Below are positions 48,432-57,741 of a stretch of 64,000 nucleotides of DNA, one piece after another. Positions within the stretch are counted from its first letter, which is position 1. Every line of letters begins with the position of its first letter. A program made the translations under genes and the position numbers. The notes under the pieces were generated by a model. It searched no databases. It was given only the letters and a program-made list of their open reading frames with translations, and was not told the origin of the DNA. The DNA comes from Halothiobacillus sp. (GTDB lineage: Bacteria; Pseudomonadota; Gammaproteobacteria; Halothiobacillales; Halothiobacillaceae), in the NCBI GenBank assembly GCA_024635755.1, contig JAGXIF010000008.1, forward strand, positions 1-64,000. Reading direction: 5' to 3'.

Positions 48432-50000
48432 TCAGTCGCCGGCCAGCGCGGCGTGAACGACATCGGCCGGATCGCCGGCCGCGCCGTTGACCCGGGAGGG
48501 ATCCAGGTCGCCCATGGCCAGCCAGAGCGCGGCACGTTGCATGGTGCGCTGGAAGCGGGCGCGCAACAGCTCGGCGCGTGCGTTGTCGAGTTCTGTCTGC
48601 GTAGCGAGCAGCTCGGTCATGGTGGTCAGGCCCTGCTGGTAGCGCAGAGTCTCCAGCCGGGCGGCCTCGTTGCTTTGCTCGATGGCCATGCGGCGAACCT
48701 CGACGCGTTTTTCGGCCATCTTCGCTGCGCGCCAGACCTCGCCGACCTGGCCGACCAGCTTGTCCAGGGCAAGCTGACGTTCGGCGATGCTGGCGTTGAC
48801 CTTGGCTTGGGCCCGATCGACCTTGCCCGAGCGGGCGCCGAAGTCCAGCACGCGCCAGGTGAGCACGCCGCCGACGGTGTAACTGTCGTTCTCTAGGCCG
48901 GGGACTTCGTCGTTAAAATCCTGCTGCGCCATCAGGTTGAAGTGCGGCTTGGAGTCGGCGCGGGCGGCATTGACCTCGGAACGGGCCGCGGTCACCTGGC
49001 CGCGCAGCGCGCGGACACGTGGGTTGTGTGCCAGGGCCAATTGGCGGGCCTCGGGGAGGTTGGTGTCCGGCAGCGTGACGTTGATGAGCTCGGCCAGGCG
49101 GATCGCGCGGCCCGTGTCGATGCCGGTGAGCACCTTCAGGCCGTCGGCGGCGTTTTCTGCCTGGTTACGGGCGTTCTCCAGGTCGAGTTCCCGCTCGCCC
49201 AGATTGACCCGCGCCTTGAGCAGGTCGGCCTTGGTGACCACGCCTTCATCAAAGAGATTTTCGGAGAGGTCCCGGAAGGAGGCCGCCGCCTCGCGCGCTT
49301 GATCGGCCACCTCGACGAATGCCTGTGCGGTGTTGATGCCCGCATAGGCCTCGATGGTGTGCAGGACCAACTGCTGCCGGGCCGCCTCGTCGCCGGCCTC
49401 GGCGGCCTGCAGAAGGGCCTGGGCCTGGGTGCGCATTTCGCGGATCTTGCCGCCGTTGTAGACCGGTATGGAGAGCTTGAGCGACGTTTGGAAATTGTGG
49501 TGCCAGCCCGGCTCGTTGAGGTTGTCGGGCTCGGTTTCCAGCGCCGTCGGCAGGTTGCTGAAGTTGGGGCCGGCTGCCTGGAAGAATTCGCCGGCGCCGA
49601 AGTCGTTGAAGCTCGCCTGTTCCTGCTGGAGCTTCATGCCGAACACATTCAGGGGGTTGTTGGTGCCCATCACGCCGAAGGAGAGATCGAGCGTCGGCAG
49701 CAGGTTGCCGTTGGCCTGCTCGATGGCCGCGCGGGCTTCGGCGATGCGCGCCTGGGAGACGTCGATGGCGGCGTTCTGCGTCAGGGTGCGCTCGACCGCC
49801 TCGTCGAATTCCAGCGAAAGTGTCTCGCCGGTGGTATCGGCCGGCCGGAAGTCCAGTGTCCCGGCCGCGCCAACGGATGCCGACCACAGCGCGGCGAGCA
49901 ATGGGGCGACCAGGGACCCGATCGCCGCCCGGCTGCGAGCCCGTGGGGCCGCAGGGCCGTGATGACGGGGGCGTGCTTGAATGCGTGTCTTGCGAGCCAT
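48432..50000 (-). CDS. TolC-family outer-membrane efflux protein
   Basis: About 522 residues. Signal peptide (about 25-45 in this numbering, SLVAPLLAALWSASVGAAG), then the duplicated TolC helical barrel: SLEFDEAVERTLTQNAAIDV, IPVYNGGKIREMRTQAQ, RRMAIEQSNEAARLETLRYQ and LLATQTELDNARAELL. Forms the exit duct for the RND pump. Start uncertain: ATG 50000 (AAGGA 12 bp upstream) or ATG 50012. First gene of the efflux operon; 61 bp before the adaptor gene. Confidence 0.94.
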   Translation of the reverse strand: MARKTRIQARPRHHGPAAPRARSRAAIGSLVAPLLAALWSASVGAAGTLDFRPADTTGETLSLEFDEAVERTLTQNAAIDVSQARIAEARAAIEQANGNLLPTLDLSFGVMGTNNPLNVFGMKLQQEQASFNDFGAGEFFQAAGPNFSNLPTALETEPDNLNEPGWHHNFQTSLKLSIPVYNGGKIREMRTQAQALLQAAEAGDEAARQQLVLHTIEAYAGINTAQAFVEVADQAREAAASFRDLSENLFDEGVVTKADLLKARVNLGERELDLENARNQAENAADGLKVLTGIDTGRAIRLAELINVTLPDTNLPEARQLALAHNPRVRALRGQVTAARSEVNAARADSKPHFNLMAQQDFNDEVPGLENDSYTVGGVLTWRVLDFGARSGKVDRAQAKVNASIAERQLALDKLVGQVGEVWRAAKMAEKRVEVRRMAIEQSNEAARLETLRYQQGLTTMTELLATQTELDNARAELLRARFQRTMQRAALWLAMGDLDPSRVNGAAGDPADVVHAALAGD

Positions 50001-50110
50001 GCTGCTAGTCATTCCTTGGATATCTGCCTGGATATGCCTGGGAAAAGGGTCTTCGGCGCCGCAGGGATGCCGCGAACTGGACAAACCTTCGCGCAACAGA
50101 GGCTGCGCAC

Positions 50111-50132
50111 TATATCAGTGAACACTAATATA
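50111..50132. promoter_or_regulatory. Inverted-repeat operator upstream of the RND efflux operon
   Basis: TATATCAGTG (50111-50120), AA, CACTAATATA (50123-50132): arms match at 9 of 10 positions. The site is A/T-rich in a GC-rich region and lies 111 bp upstream of the outer-membrane factor ATG at 50000, in the 379-bp divergent region shared with truA. Size and symmetry fit a TetR- or MarR-type repressor dimer. On the minus strand the element contains TATAGT-like -10 sequence (in ACTGATATAGT), so binding could block the promoter. No regulator gene of this kind is in the window. Confidence 0.65.
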
Positions 50133-50379
50133 GGAAACCCGGGCGCCGTCCCGTTGTCACAGGCGGGTTGTTTCCCACTCTCAAAAAGATGCTAGCACGC
50201 GGCCTCGCGGGGCGTTTGGTCATCAGTATCTGGCTAAGTGCTTAAACAGGGGGCCTGGTTTGACCCGGGCGAAAACGTGCCAGTGCCACCCGCCGAACGG
50301 CCCGCCGCGCTATCATCCCGCCTCCAGGCCGGTCGTCTCGATCGGGCCATGCACAATTAATGATTGAGGTTTGGGCCAC

Positions 50380-51195
50380 ATGCGTCTGGCCATGGGGATT
50401 GAATACGACGGCGGTCGCTATCACGGCTGGCAGCGCCAGTCGCACTGCGATTCGGTGCAGGCGCGTCTGGAGAAGGCCATCGCGCGCGTGGCGGACCATC
50501 CCATCGAGGTAGTTTGCGCCGGTCGTACCGATCGCGGCGTGCATGCCACCAACCAGGTGCTGCACGTCGACGTCGATGTCGAGCGCCCGTTGTACGGCTG
50601 GCAGATGGGAACCATTCAGCACCTACCGCGGGATATCACCATCCTGTGGGTGCGCGCGGTGGACGAGACATTTCACGCCCGCTTTAGTGCCACGGCGCGT
50701 GAATACCGCTACTCCGTGGTTAATCGCTCGGCCCGACCGGCGATCTCGGCCGGGCGTCTGACTTGGTGGTACCGGCCACTGGATGTCGCGCGTATGCAGG
50801 CGGCGGCGAACCAGTTGCTGGGCGAACACGATTTCTCCAGCTTTCGAGGGAAGGACTGTCAGGCGCACACGCCGGTGCGCACGATCGAGTCGATCGTGCT
50901 GCGTCGCGACGGCGACTACTTGTTTATCGACATTCGCGCCAATGCCTTCCTGCATCACATGGTGCGCAACATTGTCGGCAGCCTGTTTGCCATCGGCAGC
51001 GGCGAACGCCCTGTCGACTGGCTGGTCGAAGTTTTGGCGGCCCGTAACCGCGAGATGGCCGGGATTACCGCGCCGGCCGATGGTCTGTATATGACCGGGG
51101 TGGCGTACCCCGCGCGGTTCGGTCTGCCGACGGCGCCGCGGCGGCCGCTGTTTGAACAGGTGGGCGGATTCGAGGGCGGTGCCGAATCCTGCTAG
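50380..51195 (+). CDS. truA: tRNA pseudouridine(38-40) synthase
   Basis: 271 residues. Catalytic Asp51 in CAGRTDRGVHAT; MGIEYDGGRYHGWQRQ at the N-terminus; FRGKDCQAHTPVRTI and FLHHMVRNIVGSL later. Modifies U38-40 of the tRNA anticodon stem. ATG 50380 with GAGG about 10 bp upstream is preferred over a TTG at 50371. Starts the run truA-trpF-trpB-trpA-accD-folC. Confidence 0.97.
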   Translation: MRLAMGIEYDGGRYHGWQRQSHCDSVQARLEKAIARVADHPIEVVCAGRTDRGVHATNQVLHVDVDVERPLYGWQMGTIQHLPRDITILWVRAVDETFHARFSATAREYRYSVVNRSARPAISAGRLTWWYRPLDVARMQAAANQLLGEHDFSSFRGKDCQAHTPVRTIESIVLRRDGDYLFIDIRANAFLHHMVRNIVGSLFAIGSGERPVDWLVEVLAARNREMAGITAPADGLYMTGVAYPARFGLPTAPRRPLFEQVGGFEGGAESC

Positions 51196-51270
51196 TATTG
51201 CCGCCCCGATGCCGGCACCGCGCGTGCCGGATAATCACCCTGACAACCTTGCAGCGAGGGTCGCCCCGAG

Positions 51271-51915
51271 GTGGACAACAGCCGAACACGGGTCAAGATC
51301 TGCGGGCTCACCCGGGCGAGCGACGTCGAGACGGCGGTCGCCGCCGGGGCCGATGCGTTGGGTTTCGTGTTTGTCCCGGCGAGCCGCCGAGCGGTCCGGG
51401 TCGAACTCGCGCGCGACCTGGTCGCCCGTGTGCCGGCCTTTGTGCAGACGGTCGGGTTGTTCGCCGACCCGGATGTCGACTGGGTGGAAACGGTGATCGA
51501 CCAGGTCGGGCCAGACATGCTGCAATTCCATGGCAGCGAGTCGGGGCGTTTCTGCCGCCAGTTCGGTCGCCCCTACATCAAGGCGATCAGTGCCGAGCTG
51601 GATGACGCGGCGCGTACGCAGGTGATCCAGGATCATCCCACCGCTCGCGGCTTTCTGCTCGACAGCCATGCCGTCAGCGGCCTGGGCGGCACCGGGCATA
51701 CCTTCGACTGGCAGCGCTGGCCGCAGCAACAGGCGCCGATGCGACGTCCGTGGATCCTGGCCGGTGGCTTGTCGGTCGACAACGTCGCCGAGGCAGTGGC
51801 CACGCTGGCCCCCTACGCAGTCGACGTTTCCAGTGGGGTCGAGGATGCGCCGGGCATCAAGTCGGCCGAGAAAATTCATGCATTCATGCGAGGGGTAGGG
51901 CATGCCCGAGACTAA
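51271..51915 (+). CDS. trpF: Phosphoribosylanthranilate isomerase
   Basis: Isomerises phosphoribosylanthranilate in tryptophan synthesis. 214 residues, TIM-barrel: [13 protein letters not shown] (catalytic Cys), [27 protein letters not shown] and [14 protein letters not shown] (catalytic Asp). GTG start at 51271 in CGAGGTGG. Overlaps trpB by 14 bp. Confidence 0.97.
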   Translation: MDNSRTRVKICGLTRASDVETAVAAGADALGFVFVPASRRAVRVELARDLVARVPAFVQTVGLFADPDVDWVETVIDQVGPDMLQFHGSESGRFCRQFGRPYIKAISAELDDAARTQVIQDHPTARGFLLDSHAVSGLGGTGHTFDWQRWPQQQAPMRRPWILAGGLSVDNVAEAVATLAPYAVDVSSGVEDAPGIKSAEKIHAFMRGVGHARD

Positions 51916-53143
51916 CAGCCAGGCCAGTGGCCACGGCGCCACGCAGGCGATCGACTACGCGAGCTTTCCGGATGCGCGCGGGCGTTTCGGTGATTACGGC
52001 GGTCGTTACGTCGCTGAAACACTGATGGGGCCCATCGAGGAGCTGGCGGCCGCCTACGAGAAATATCGCAACGACCCGGGCTTCGTCGAGGAATTCGAAT
52101 CGGATCTGCGCGATTACGTCGGCCGCCCCACGGCGCTCTACCATGCCAAGCGCCTCTCGGACCTCTACGGTGCCGAGATCTGGCTCAAGCGCGAGGACCT
52201 CAATCACACCGGCGCGCACAAGATCAATAACGCGCTCGGCCAGGCCCTGCTGGCCAAGCGCATGGGCAAGACCCGCATCATCGCCGAGACCGGTGCCGGC
52301 CAGCATGGCGTGGCCACGGCCACGGTGGCCGCGCGCCTTGGCATCGAGTGCGTGGTCTACATGGGTGCCGACGACATCCAGCGCCAGGCACCCAACGTGT
52401 TCCGCATGCGCCTGCTCGGCGCCAAGGTCGTGCCGGTGGATTCCGGTTCGCGCACCCTTAAGGATGCCCTCAACGAGGCGATGCGCGACTGGGTCACCAA
52501 TGTCGATGACACCTTCTACATCATCGGTACCGTGGCCGGCCCGGCGCCGTACCCCATGATGGTGCGCGATTTCCAGTCGGTGATCGGTCGCGAGGCCCGC
52601 GCCCAGATGCTGGAGAAGACCGGCGATCTGCCCGACCAGGTGGTTGCCTGCGTGGGTGGCGGCTCGAACGCCATCGGCATCTTCCACGAGTTCCTGCCCG
52701 ACGATTCGGTCGAGCTGCATGGCTCGGAAGCCGGTGGCGAAGGGGTGGAATCCGGACGCCATGCCGCGCCGTTGACTGCCGGTCGACCGGGCGTGCTGCA
52801 CGGCAATCGCACCTACCTGATGGAAGACGAGAACGGCCAGATCATCGGCACGCATTCGATCTCGGCCGGGTTGGACTACCCCGGCGTCGGTCCCGAGCAT
52901 TCCTGGCTCAAGGACATCGGTCGCGTGGAGTACGCGGCGATCACCGACGATCAAGCCATGGCGGCCTTTCACGACGTGATGCGCTGCGAGGGCATCATCC
53001 CGGCGATCGAGTCGGCGCATGCCGTGGCCCATGCCCGTGTTTTGGCCGAGGCCAAGGGGGGGCAGCGCATCCTGGTCAACCTGTCTGGCCGGGGCGACAA
53101 GGACATCAATACCGTGGCACGACTCGAGGGGATCGAACTGTGA
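51902..53143 (+). CDS. trpB: Tryptophan synthase beta chain
   Basis: PLP enzyme joining indole and serine. 413 residues; PLP-lysine Lys107 in [14 protein letters not shown], phosphate site [10 protein letters not shown], and the allosteric [15 protein letters not shown] at the N-terminus. Translationally linked to trpF before and trpA after (GTGA overlap). Confidence 0.99.
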   Translation: MPETNSQASGHGATQAIDYASFPDARGRFGDYGGRYVAETLMGPIEELAAAYEKYRNDPGFVEEFESDLRDYVGRPTALYHAKRLSDLYGAEIWLKREDLNHTGAHKINNALGQALLAKRMGKTRIIAETGAGQHGVATATVAARLGIECVVYMGADDIQRQAPNVFRMRLLGAKVVPVDSGSRTLKDALNEAMRDWVTNVDDTFYIIGTVAGPAPYPMMVRDFQSVIGREARAQMLEKTGDLPDQVVACVGGGSNAIGIFHEFLPDDSVELHGSEAGGEGVESGRHAAPLTAGRPGVLHGNRTYLMEDENGQIIGTHSISAGLDYPGVGPEHSWLKDIGRVEYAAITDDQAMAAFHDVMRCEGIIPAIESAHAVAHARVLAEAKGGQRILVNLSGRGDKDINTVARLEGIEL

Positions 53144-53988
53144 CCGAGACGACCGTTCAATCCAACAGCCGACTGGGGTCGCGATTTACGGCCCTGTCCG
53201 CCGAGAATCGCGCCGCGCTGATTCCCTACATCACCGCCGGCGACCCTTCGCCCAAGGCGACCGTCGCGCTAATGCATGCGCTGGTGGCCGGTGGCGCGGA
53301 TGCGCTGGAAATCGGCGTGCCGTTTTCCGATCCCATGGCCGATGGTCCCGTCATCCAGCAGGCACACGAGCGCGCCTTGAAATCCGGGCTGGGTTTGCGT
53401 GGCGTGCTCGATCTCGTCGCCGAATTCCGGCAGAAGGATGCCGAGACACCTGTCGTGCTGATGGGCTACCAGAACCCCATCGAGGCGATGGGACTGCAAG
53501 CCTTCGCCGACCGGGCCGCGTCTGTTGGCGTCGATGGCGTACTGACCGTCGACCTGCCGCCCGAGGAGGCGGACGAACTGGTCGAGGTGTTCGGCAAGTC
53601 GGGCATCGACCCGATTTTCCTGCTCGCGCCGACCACCAGCGGGGAGCGCACCCGGGCCGTGGCGGCGCGGGGATCGGGCTTCGTCTACTACGTCTCGCTC
53701 AAGGGCGTGACCGGGGCGGCCAACCTGGATGTCGATGCACTGGGCGCCCAGTTAATCCGCATCCGGGAAACCTGTGACCTGCCGGTCGGGGTGGGTTTTG
53801 GTATCCGCGATGCCCAGACGGCTGGCCGCGTCGCGGCGGTGGCGGATGCTGTCATCGTTGGCAGCGCGATCGTCAAGCTGATCCACGAGTCCGCCCAAGG
53901 CCCCGACGAGGTTGACCAGGCCGTGCTCGACAAGGTCGAAGGCTTCGTGGCCGAGATGCGTTCGGCCGTGAATGCCGCAAGGAAATAA
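53140..53988 (+). CDS. trpA: Tryptophan synthase alpha chain
   Basis: Releases indole from indole-3-glycerol phosphate and channels it to TrpB. 282 residues; catalytic Glu57 in [11 protein letters not shown] and Asp68 in MADGP region, plus [11 protein letters not shown] and [15 protein letters not shown] start at 53140 overlaps the trpB stop. Confidence 0.98.
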   Translation: MTETTVQSNSRLGSRFTALSAENRAALIPYITAGDPSPKATVALMHALVAGGADALEIGVPFSDPMADGPVIQQAHERALKSGLGLRGVLDLVAEFRQKDAETPVVLMGYQNPIEAMGLQAFADRAASVGVDGVLTVDLPPEEADELVEVFGKSGIDPIFLLAPTTSGERTRAVAARGSGFVYYVSLKGVTGAANLDVDALGAQLIRIRETCDLPVGVGFGIRDAQTAGRVAAVADAVIVGSAIVKLIHESAQGPDEVDQAVLDKVEGFVAEMRSAVNAARK

Positions 53989-54027
53989 CAGAACCATGGT
54001 TAAGCCAATCACCCGGAGGGGCGAAGC

Positions 54028-54906
54028 ATGAGCTGGTTGGACCGACTCCTACCGTCACGAATCCGTACCGAGAACACCGGCAAGCGCGGCGTGCCCGAGG
54101 GCCTCTGGGTCAAGTGCGCCGGCTGCGATGCCGTGCTCTACCGCGAGGAACTGCGCCGCAACCTCGAAGTGTGCCCCAAGTGCGGCCACCACATGCGCAT
54201 TCCCGTGCGTGACCGTCTGGACGCCTTCCTCGATCCCAAGGGGCGCGAGGAACTGTTCACCGAGGTCGGCCCCGTGGACATGCTGCGATTCCGCGACCAG
54301 AAGAAGTACCGGGACCGCATCACCGCCAGTCAGAAGAAGACCGGCGAGCGCGATGCCTTGGTGGTCATGCGGGGCCAGATCGAGGGCGTTCCCGTGATTA
54401 CCGCGGCCTTCAACTTCGCCTTCATGGGGGGGTCGATGGGTTCCGTGGTCGGCGAGAAGTTCGTCCGGGCGGTCAATGCGGCGATCGAGAATCGTTGTGC
54501 GCTGGTCTGCTTTACCGCCTCCGGCGGGGCGCGCATGCAGGAGGCGTTGTTCTCCCTCATGCAGATGGCCAAGACGTCCGCGGCACTGACGCGGCTGTCG
54601 AAGAAGCAGTTGCCGTTCATCGTCGTGCTCACCGACCCGACCATGGGCGGCGTATCCGCGTCCCTGGCCATGCTGGGCGACGTGCAGATCGCCGAACCCA
54701 ATGCCCTGATCGGCTTTGCCGGCCCGCGCGTGATCGAGCAGACAGTGCGCGAGACCTTGCCGGAAGGCTTCCAGCGCAGCGAGTTCCTGCTCGAGCACGG
54801 CGCGATCGACATGATTGCCGCCCGTAAGGATCTGCCGCGCACTGTGGCGACGCTGGTGGCCAATCTGCAGAAGAAGGACATGCCCCGGGCCAGCGCCGAG
54901 GCGTGA
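54028..54906 (+). CDS. accD: Acetyl-CoA carboxylase carboxyltransferase subunit beta
   Basis: First committed step of fatty acid synthesis, with AccA. 292 residues; zinc-binding Cys30, Cys33, Cys49 and Cys52 at the N-terminus (CAGC...CPKC); acyl-CoA binding site [14 protein letters not shown] and [25 protein letters not shown] precedes the ATG. Follows trpA after 39 bp. Confidence 0.98.
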   Translation: MSWLDRLLPSRIRTENTGKRGVPEGLWVKCAGCDAVLYREELRRNLEVCPKCGHHMRIPVRDRLDAFLDPKGREELFTEVGPVDMLRFRDQKKYRDRITASQKKTGERDALVVMRGQIEGVPVITAAFNFAFMGGSMGSVVGEKFVRAVNAAIENRCALVCFTASGGARMQEALFSLMQMAKTSAALTRLSKKQLPFIVVLTDPTMGGVSASLAMLGDVQIAEPNALIGFAGPRVIEQTVRETLPEGFQRSEFLLEHGAIDMIAARKDLPRTVATLVANLQKKDMPRASAEA

Positions 54907-54928
54907 CGCGATTGCCCGCATTGACGGC

Positions 54929-56275
54929 ATGGGCGAGATGAGCCGGATGTCCGCATCGCCCGCGACGCTGGATGAATGGCTGGACTGGCTCCTCGAGCGC
55001 GACCCGGATCGTATCGAGCCCGGTGTGACACGTACGCGAAGGCTGGCCGACGACCTGCTGGGTGGGACGCCCACAGCGACCGTCATTGCAGTGGCCGGGA
55101 CCAATGGCAAGGGGTCGAGCGTGGCGATGGCCGCGTCCATCTGCCGGGCGGCGGGCTACCGGGTTGGCAGCTACACCTCGCCGCATCTCAATGATGTCCG
55201 GGAGCGGTTCTCGGTCGACGGGGAGCAGGTGGCGGCCGACCGGCTCCTGGCGGCGTTCGAGCGCATCGATGCGCACCCCGACAGCGCGGCCCTGACCTAT
55301 TTCGAGTGGCTGACGCTCGCGGCCTTCCTGGTGTTCGCCGAAGAAGAACTGGACGTCTGGGTGCTCGAGGTCGGACTGGGAGGCCGCCTCGACGCGGTCA
55401 ATGCACTGGATGCCGATCTGGCGCTGGTGACGAACATCGGACTGGATCATCAGTCCTGGCTGGGCGACTCGCGTGAGGCGATCGCCCGCGAGAAGGCCGG
55501 CATCCTGCGCCCCGGTCGTCCCGCCGTCTACGTGGATCCGGACCCAGTGCCGGCCCTGCGGGACCAGGCAAAGGAAGACGGCGTCGACCTGCTGAGTTTG
55601 GGGTCCGATTTTCGCGTCGGGTTTGTCGCGGATGACGGCCAGCAGCCGTGCTTTACCATGCAGGGACCGTGCGGCGAGCGATCCTACGCGCTGCCATCGC
55701 TTTCCGGGCGGCACCAGGCACTAAACGCGGCGGGCGTTGTCGCATTGTTGCAACACCCGCGCAGCCCGCTCGCCATCCCGGCTGCAGCGGTGAGTCAGGG
55801 GTTGCTCATGGCGGCTGTGCCCGGCCGGCTCGAGTGGTTTTATCGGCAAGGGCGGGCGATTTGCCTGGACGTTGCGCATAATGCCGAGGCGGCGCGGGCC
55901 CTGGTCGAAGCGCTGGAGTGCCGCGGGGTAGGGACGGCAGGGCGCCGCCGCCTGGCGGTGTTTTCCGCCCTGGCGGACAAGCCGGTTGCCGAAATCCTGC
56001 GGCCACTGGTCGGTCTGATCGATGAATGGTGGATCACGGAACTCCCCGAGGCGCGCGCGGCAAGCATGATCGACCTGGAGCGGGCGCTGGCAGACTTGGG
56101 GGCGGGGCCGGTCCATCGTGAAAGCGGCCTTCTCGGCGCGTATAATGCAGCCCTTGCCGCCTCGAACCACGGTGACGAGATCGTGGTCTTCGGTTCGTTT
56201 CATGTGGTCGGGCCGTTGCGGGCGCGGCTGGTTCCGACACACAATGACCCCGACCGACGCGCACCTTGCGCCTAA
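54929..56275 (+). CDS. folC: Folylpolyglutamate/dihydrofolate synthase
   Basis: Adds glutamate to dihydropteroate and to folates. 448 residues from ATG 54929 (54938 and 54947 are also possible). P-loop VAGTNGKGSSVAMAA, then SPHLNDVRERF, VLEVGLGGRLDAVN and LDVAHNAEAARALVEAL. 22 bp after accD, as in other gammaproteobacteria. Confidence 0.96.
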   Translation: MGEMSRMSASPATLDEWLDWLLERDPDRIEPGVTRTRRLADDLLGGTPTATVIAVAGTNGKGSSVAMAASICRAAGYRVGSYTSPHLNDVRERFSVDGEQVAADRLLAAFERIDAHPDSAALTYFEWLTLAAFLVFAEEELDVWVLEVGLGGRLDAVNALDADLALVTNIGLDHQSWLGDSREAIAREKAGILRPGRPAVYVDPDPVPALRDQAKEDGVDLLSLGSDFRVGFVADDGQQPCFTMQGPCGERSYALPSLSGRHQALNAAGVVALLQHPRSPLAIPAAAVSQGLLMAAVPGRLEWFYRQGRAICLDVAHNAEAARALVEALECRGVGTAGRRRLAVFSALADKPVAEILRPLVGLIDEWWITELPEARAASMIDLERALADLGAGPVHRESGLLGAYNAALAASNHGDEIVVFGSFHVVGPLRARLVPTHNDPDRRAPCA

Positions 56276-56290
56276 TCCGACGAGGACGCC

Positions 56291-57043
56291 GTGGCAGAGC
56301 AAACTGAGTCAACTTGGACCGAATCGCGCTTCCGTCAGCGACTGGTGGGGGCGGCCGTCGTCGTGGCATTGGCGGTATTGCTGCTGCCACTGTGGCTAGA
56401 CGGCAGCGGTATCGACAGCCTGCGGGTGCAATCGGTGCCGGAAAAGCCGGTGATCGAGGGCGACGCGGAGATCGACATTCCTCAACCCCCCGGTGAAAGC
56501 GGCGCCCCCCTGGATCAGCCGCCCGAAAGCCTTTTCCCCGACCAGACTCCCATTGAGGCTCGCGATCCCAGCATGACCGCTGAGCAGGCGGAGCCACCGG
56601 AGGAAGATGAAGATCCTGTCGCCCGCCAGGACAAGCCGGCGGAGAGCACGGCCGCTGATGGTGACGCCGCGAACGACACCCCGAGAGAATCAGTCGAGAC
56701 AAAACTGACTGAAGGGCAAGACAGTACCCAGCCGACCGCACCGGCCACCGATGAGGCGGCGGAGAAGGCACCGGAACCATCGGGCGATTCCCTGCCGCAG
56801 ACATCGCAGAACGGCGAGTTCGTGGTGCAGTTGGGCAGCTTTTCCGACGAACAGAACGCGCAGGCACTGGCGCGGTCGGTCGAATCGTCCGGTTTCGACG
56901 TTTTCATCGAACCGCTGTTTTCCGGTCAGGGAACGGTCTGGCGGGTTCGTGTCGGGCCTTACCAGTCCCGGGATCTGGCCAACGAGGCCACCGAGCGGTT
57001 ACGCCAGCGTATTGGGCGTGATGGCCTGGTGATGACCAAGTGA
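56291..57043 (+). CDS. dedD: SPOR-domain cell division protein, DedD-like
   Basis: 250 residues: short cytoplasmic tail, one membrane helix (about 18-37, LVGAAVVVALAVLLLPLWL), a long Pro/Glu/Asp-rich periplasmic linker (about 45-170), and a C-terminal SPOR domain (about 173-249, FVVQLGSFSDEQNAQALARS and VWRVRVGPYQS) that binds denuded septal peptidoglycan. GTG start. Between folC and cvpA. Confidence 0.93.
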   Translation: MAEQTESTWTESRFRQRLVGAAVVVALAVLLLPLWLDGSGIDSLRVQSVPEKPVIEGDAEIDIPQPPGESGAPLDQPPESLFPDQTPIEARDPSMTAEQAEPPEEDEDPVARQDKPAESTAADGDAANDTPRESVETKLTEGQDSTQPTAPATDEAAEKAPEPSGDSLPQTSQNGEFVVQLGSFSDEQNAQALARSVESSGFDVFIEPLFSGQGTVWRVRVGPYQSRDLANEATERLRQRIGRDGLVMTK

Positions 57044-57062
57044 ACGGAGCAGGAATTAACCG

Positions 57063-57551
57063 ATGATACTGGTCGACTGGATCCTGCTGGCCATCGTGCT
57101 CGTCTCCACGGCGATCGCGTTGGTGCGTGGTTTCATCAAGGAAGTGGTCTCGCTGATCACTTGGATTGCCGCCTTCGGCATCGCATTGGCCTTTTCCCAG
57201 GCGGCATCGGTGTGGGTTCCCGAAGCGGTGGATATCCCCTCCGCCCGTGTGGCGATCGCCTTTGTGGGACTCTTCGTGATCGTGCTGATACTGGGCGGGA
57301 TCATCAACTGGGCGATCTCGAAGCTGGTGGAAACCACCGGGTTGTCCGGGACCGATCGGTCGGTGGGCATGGTCTTCGGCCTGCTGCGGGGCGTGTTGAT
57401 CGTGGCGGGCCTGTTGGTGCTGGGCGGGTTCACGACCCTGCCAAAGGAACCGTGGTGGGAGGCCTCGATGCTGATCCCCCATTTCCAGGTGGTGGCAGAG
57501 TGGCTTTTGGCTGTCCTGCCGGCGGATGTCGCCCGCAACGTACAGTGGTGA
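57063..57551 (+). CDS. cvpA: Colicin V production family membrane protein
   Basis: 162 residues, four membrane helices; MILVDWILLAIVLVSTAIAL and RGFIKEVVSLITWIAA at the N-terminus, SVGMVFGLLRGVLIV later. Required for colicin V export in E. coli and linked to envelope homeostasis. Upstream of purF, as usual. Confidence 0.94.
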   Translation: MILVDWILLAIVLVSTAIALVRGFIKEVVSLITWIAAFGIALAFSQAASVWVPEAVDIPSARVAIAFVGLFVIVLILGGIINWAISKLVETTGLSGTDRSVGMVFGLLRGVLIVAGLLVLGGFTTLPKEPWWEASMLIPHFQVVAEWLLAVLPADVARNVQW

Positions 57552-57588
57552 GGCGACCGTGCGGACACGGGCCTGGCTGAAGAGATCG

Positions 57589-57692
57589 GGTGGAACACAG
57601 GGGGTGTTCCGCCGGCGGGGATGAGCCCGCCTGACGCCGGACAGGTTCAAAACCTGCCCGGCGCTGCCGTTCAGGGCTGCGGGAAGCGGCGC
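57589..57692 (+). promoter_or_regulatory. Structured purF leader: series of four hairpins
   Basis: Within the 190-bp gap before purF: hairpin 1 at 57589-57613 (10-bp stem GGTGGAACAC/GTGTTCCGCC with one wobble), hairpin 2 at 57614-57631 (GGCGGG/CCCGCC, loop GATGAG), hairpin 3 at 57636-57662 (GCCGG and CAGGTT against AACCTG and CCGGC, one mismatch), and hairpin 4 at 57661-57692 (GCGCTGC/GCGGCGC). A stretch TTCTTTTTG (57698-57706) follows. It could be a cis-regulatory RNA, an attenuator or tandem processing/terminator elements. No known riboswitch consensus is matched in full. Confidence 0.45.
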
Positions 57693-57741
57693 TGACGTTC
57701 TTTTTGTATTTTGCGCGGTCAAAACCGAGGTGGTTTAACGC

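Noticed and set aside
57589-57692. Possible tRNA or known riboswitch before purF
   Set aside because: No cloverleaf and no full ZTP or purine consensus; left as an uncharacterised structured leader.
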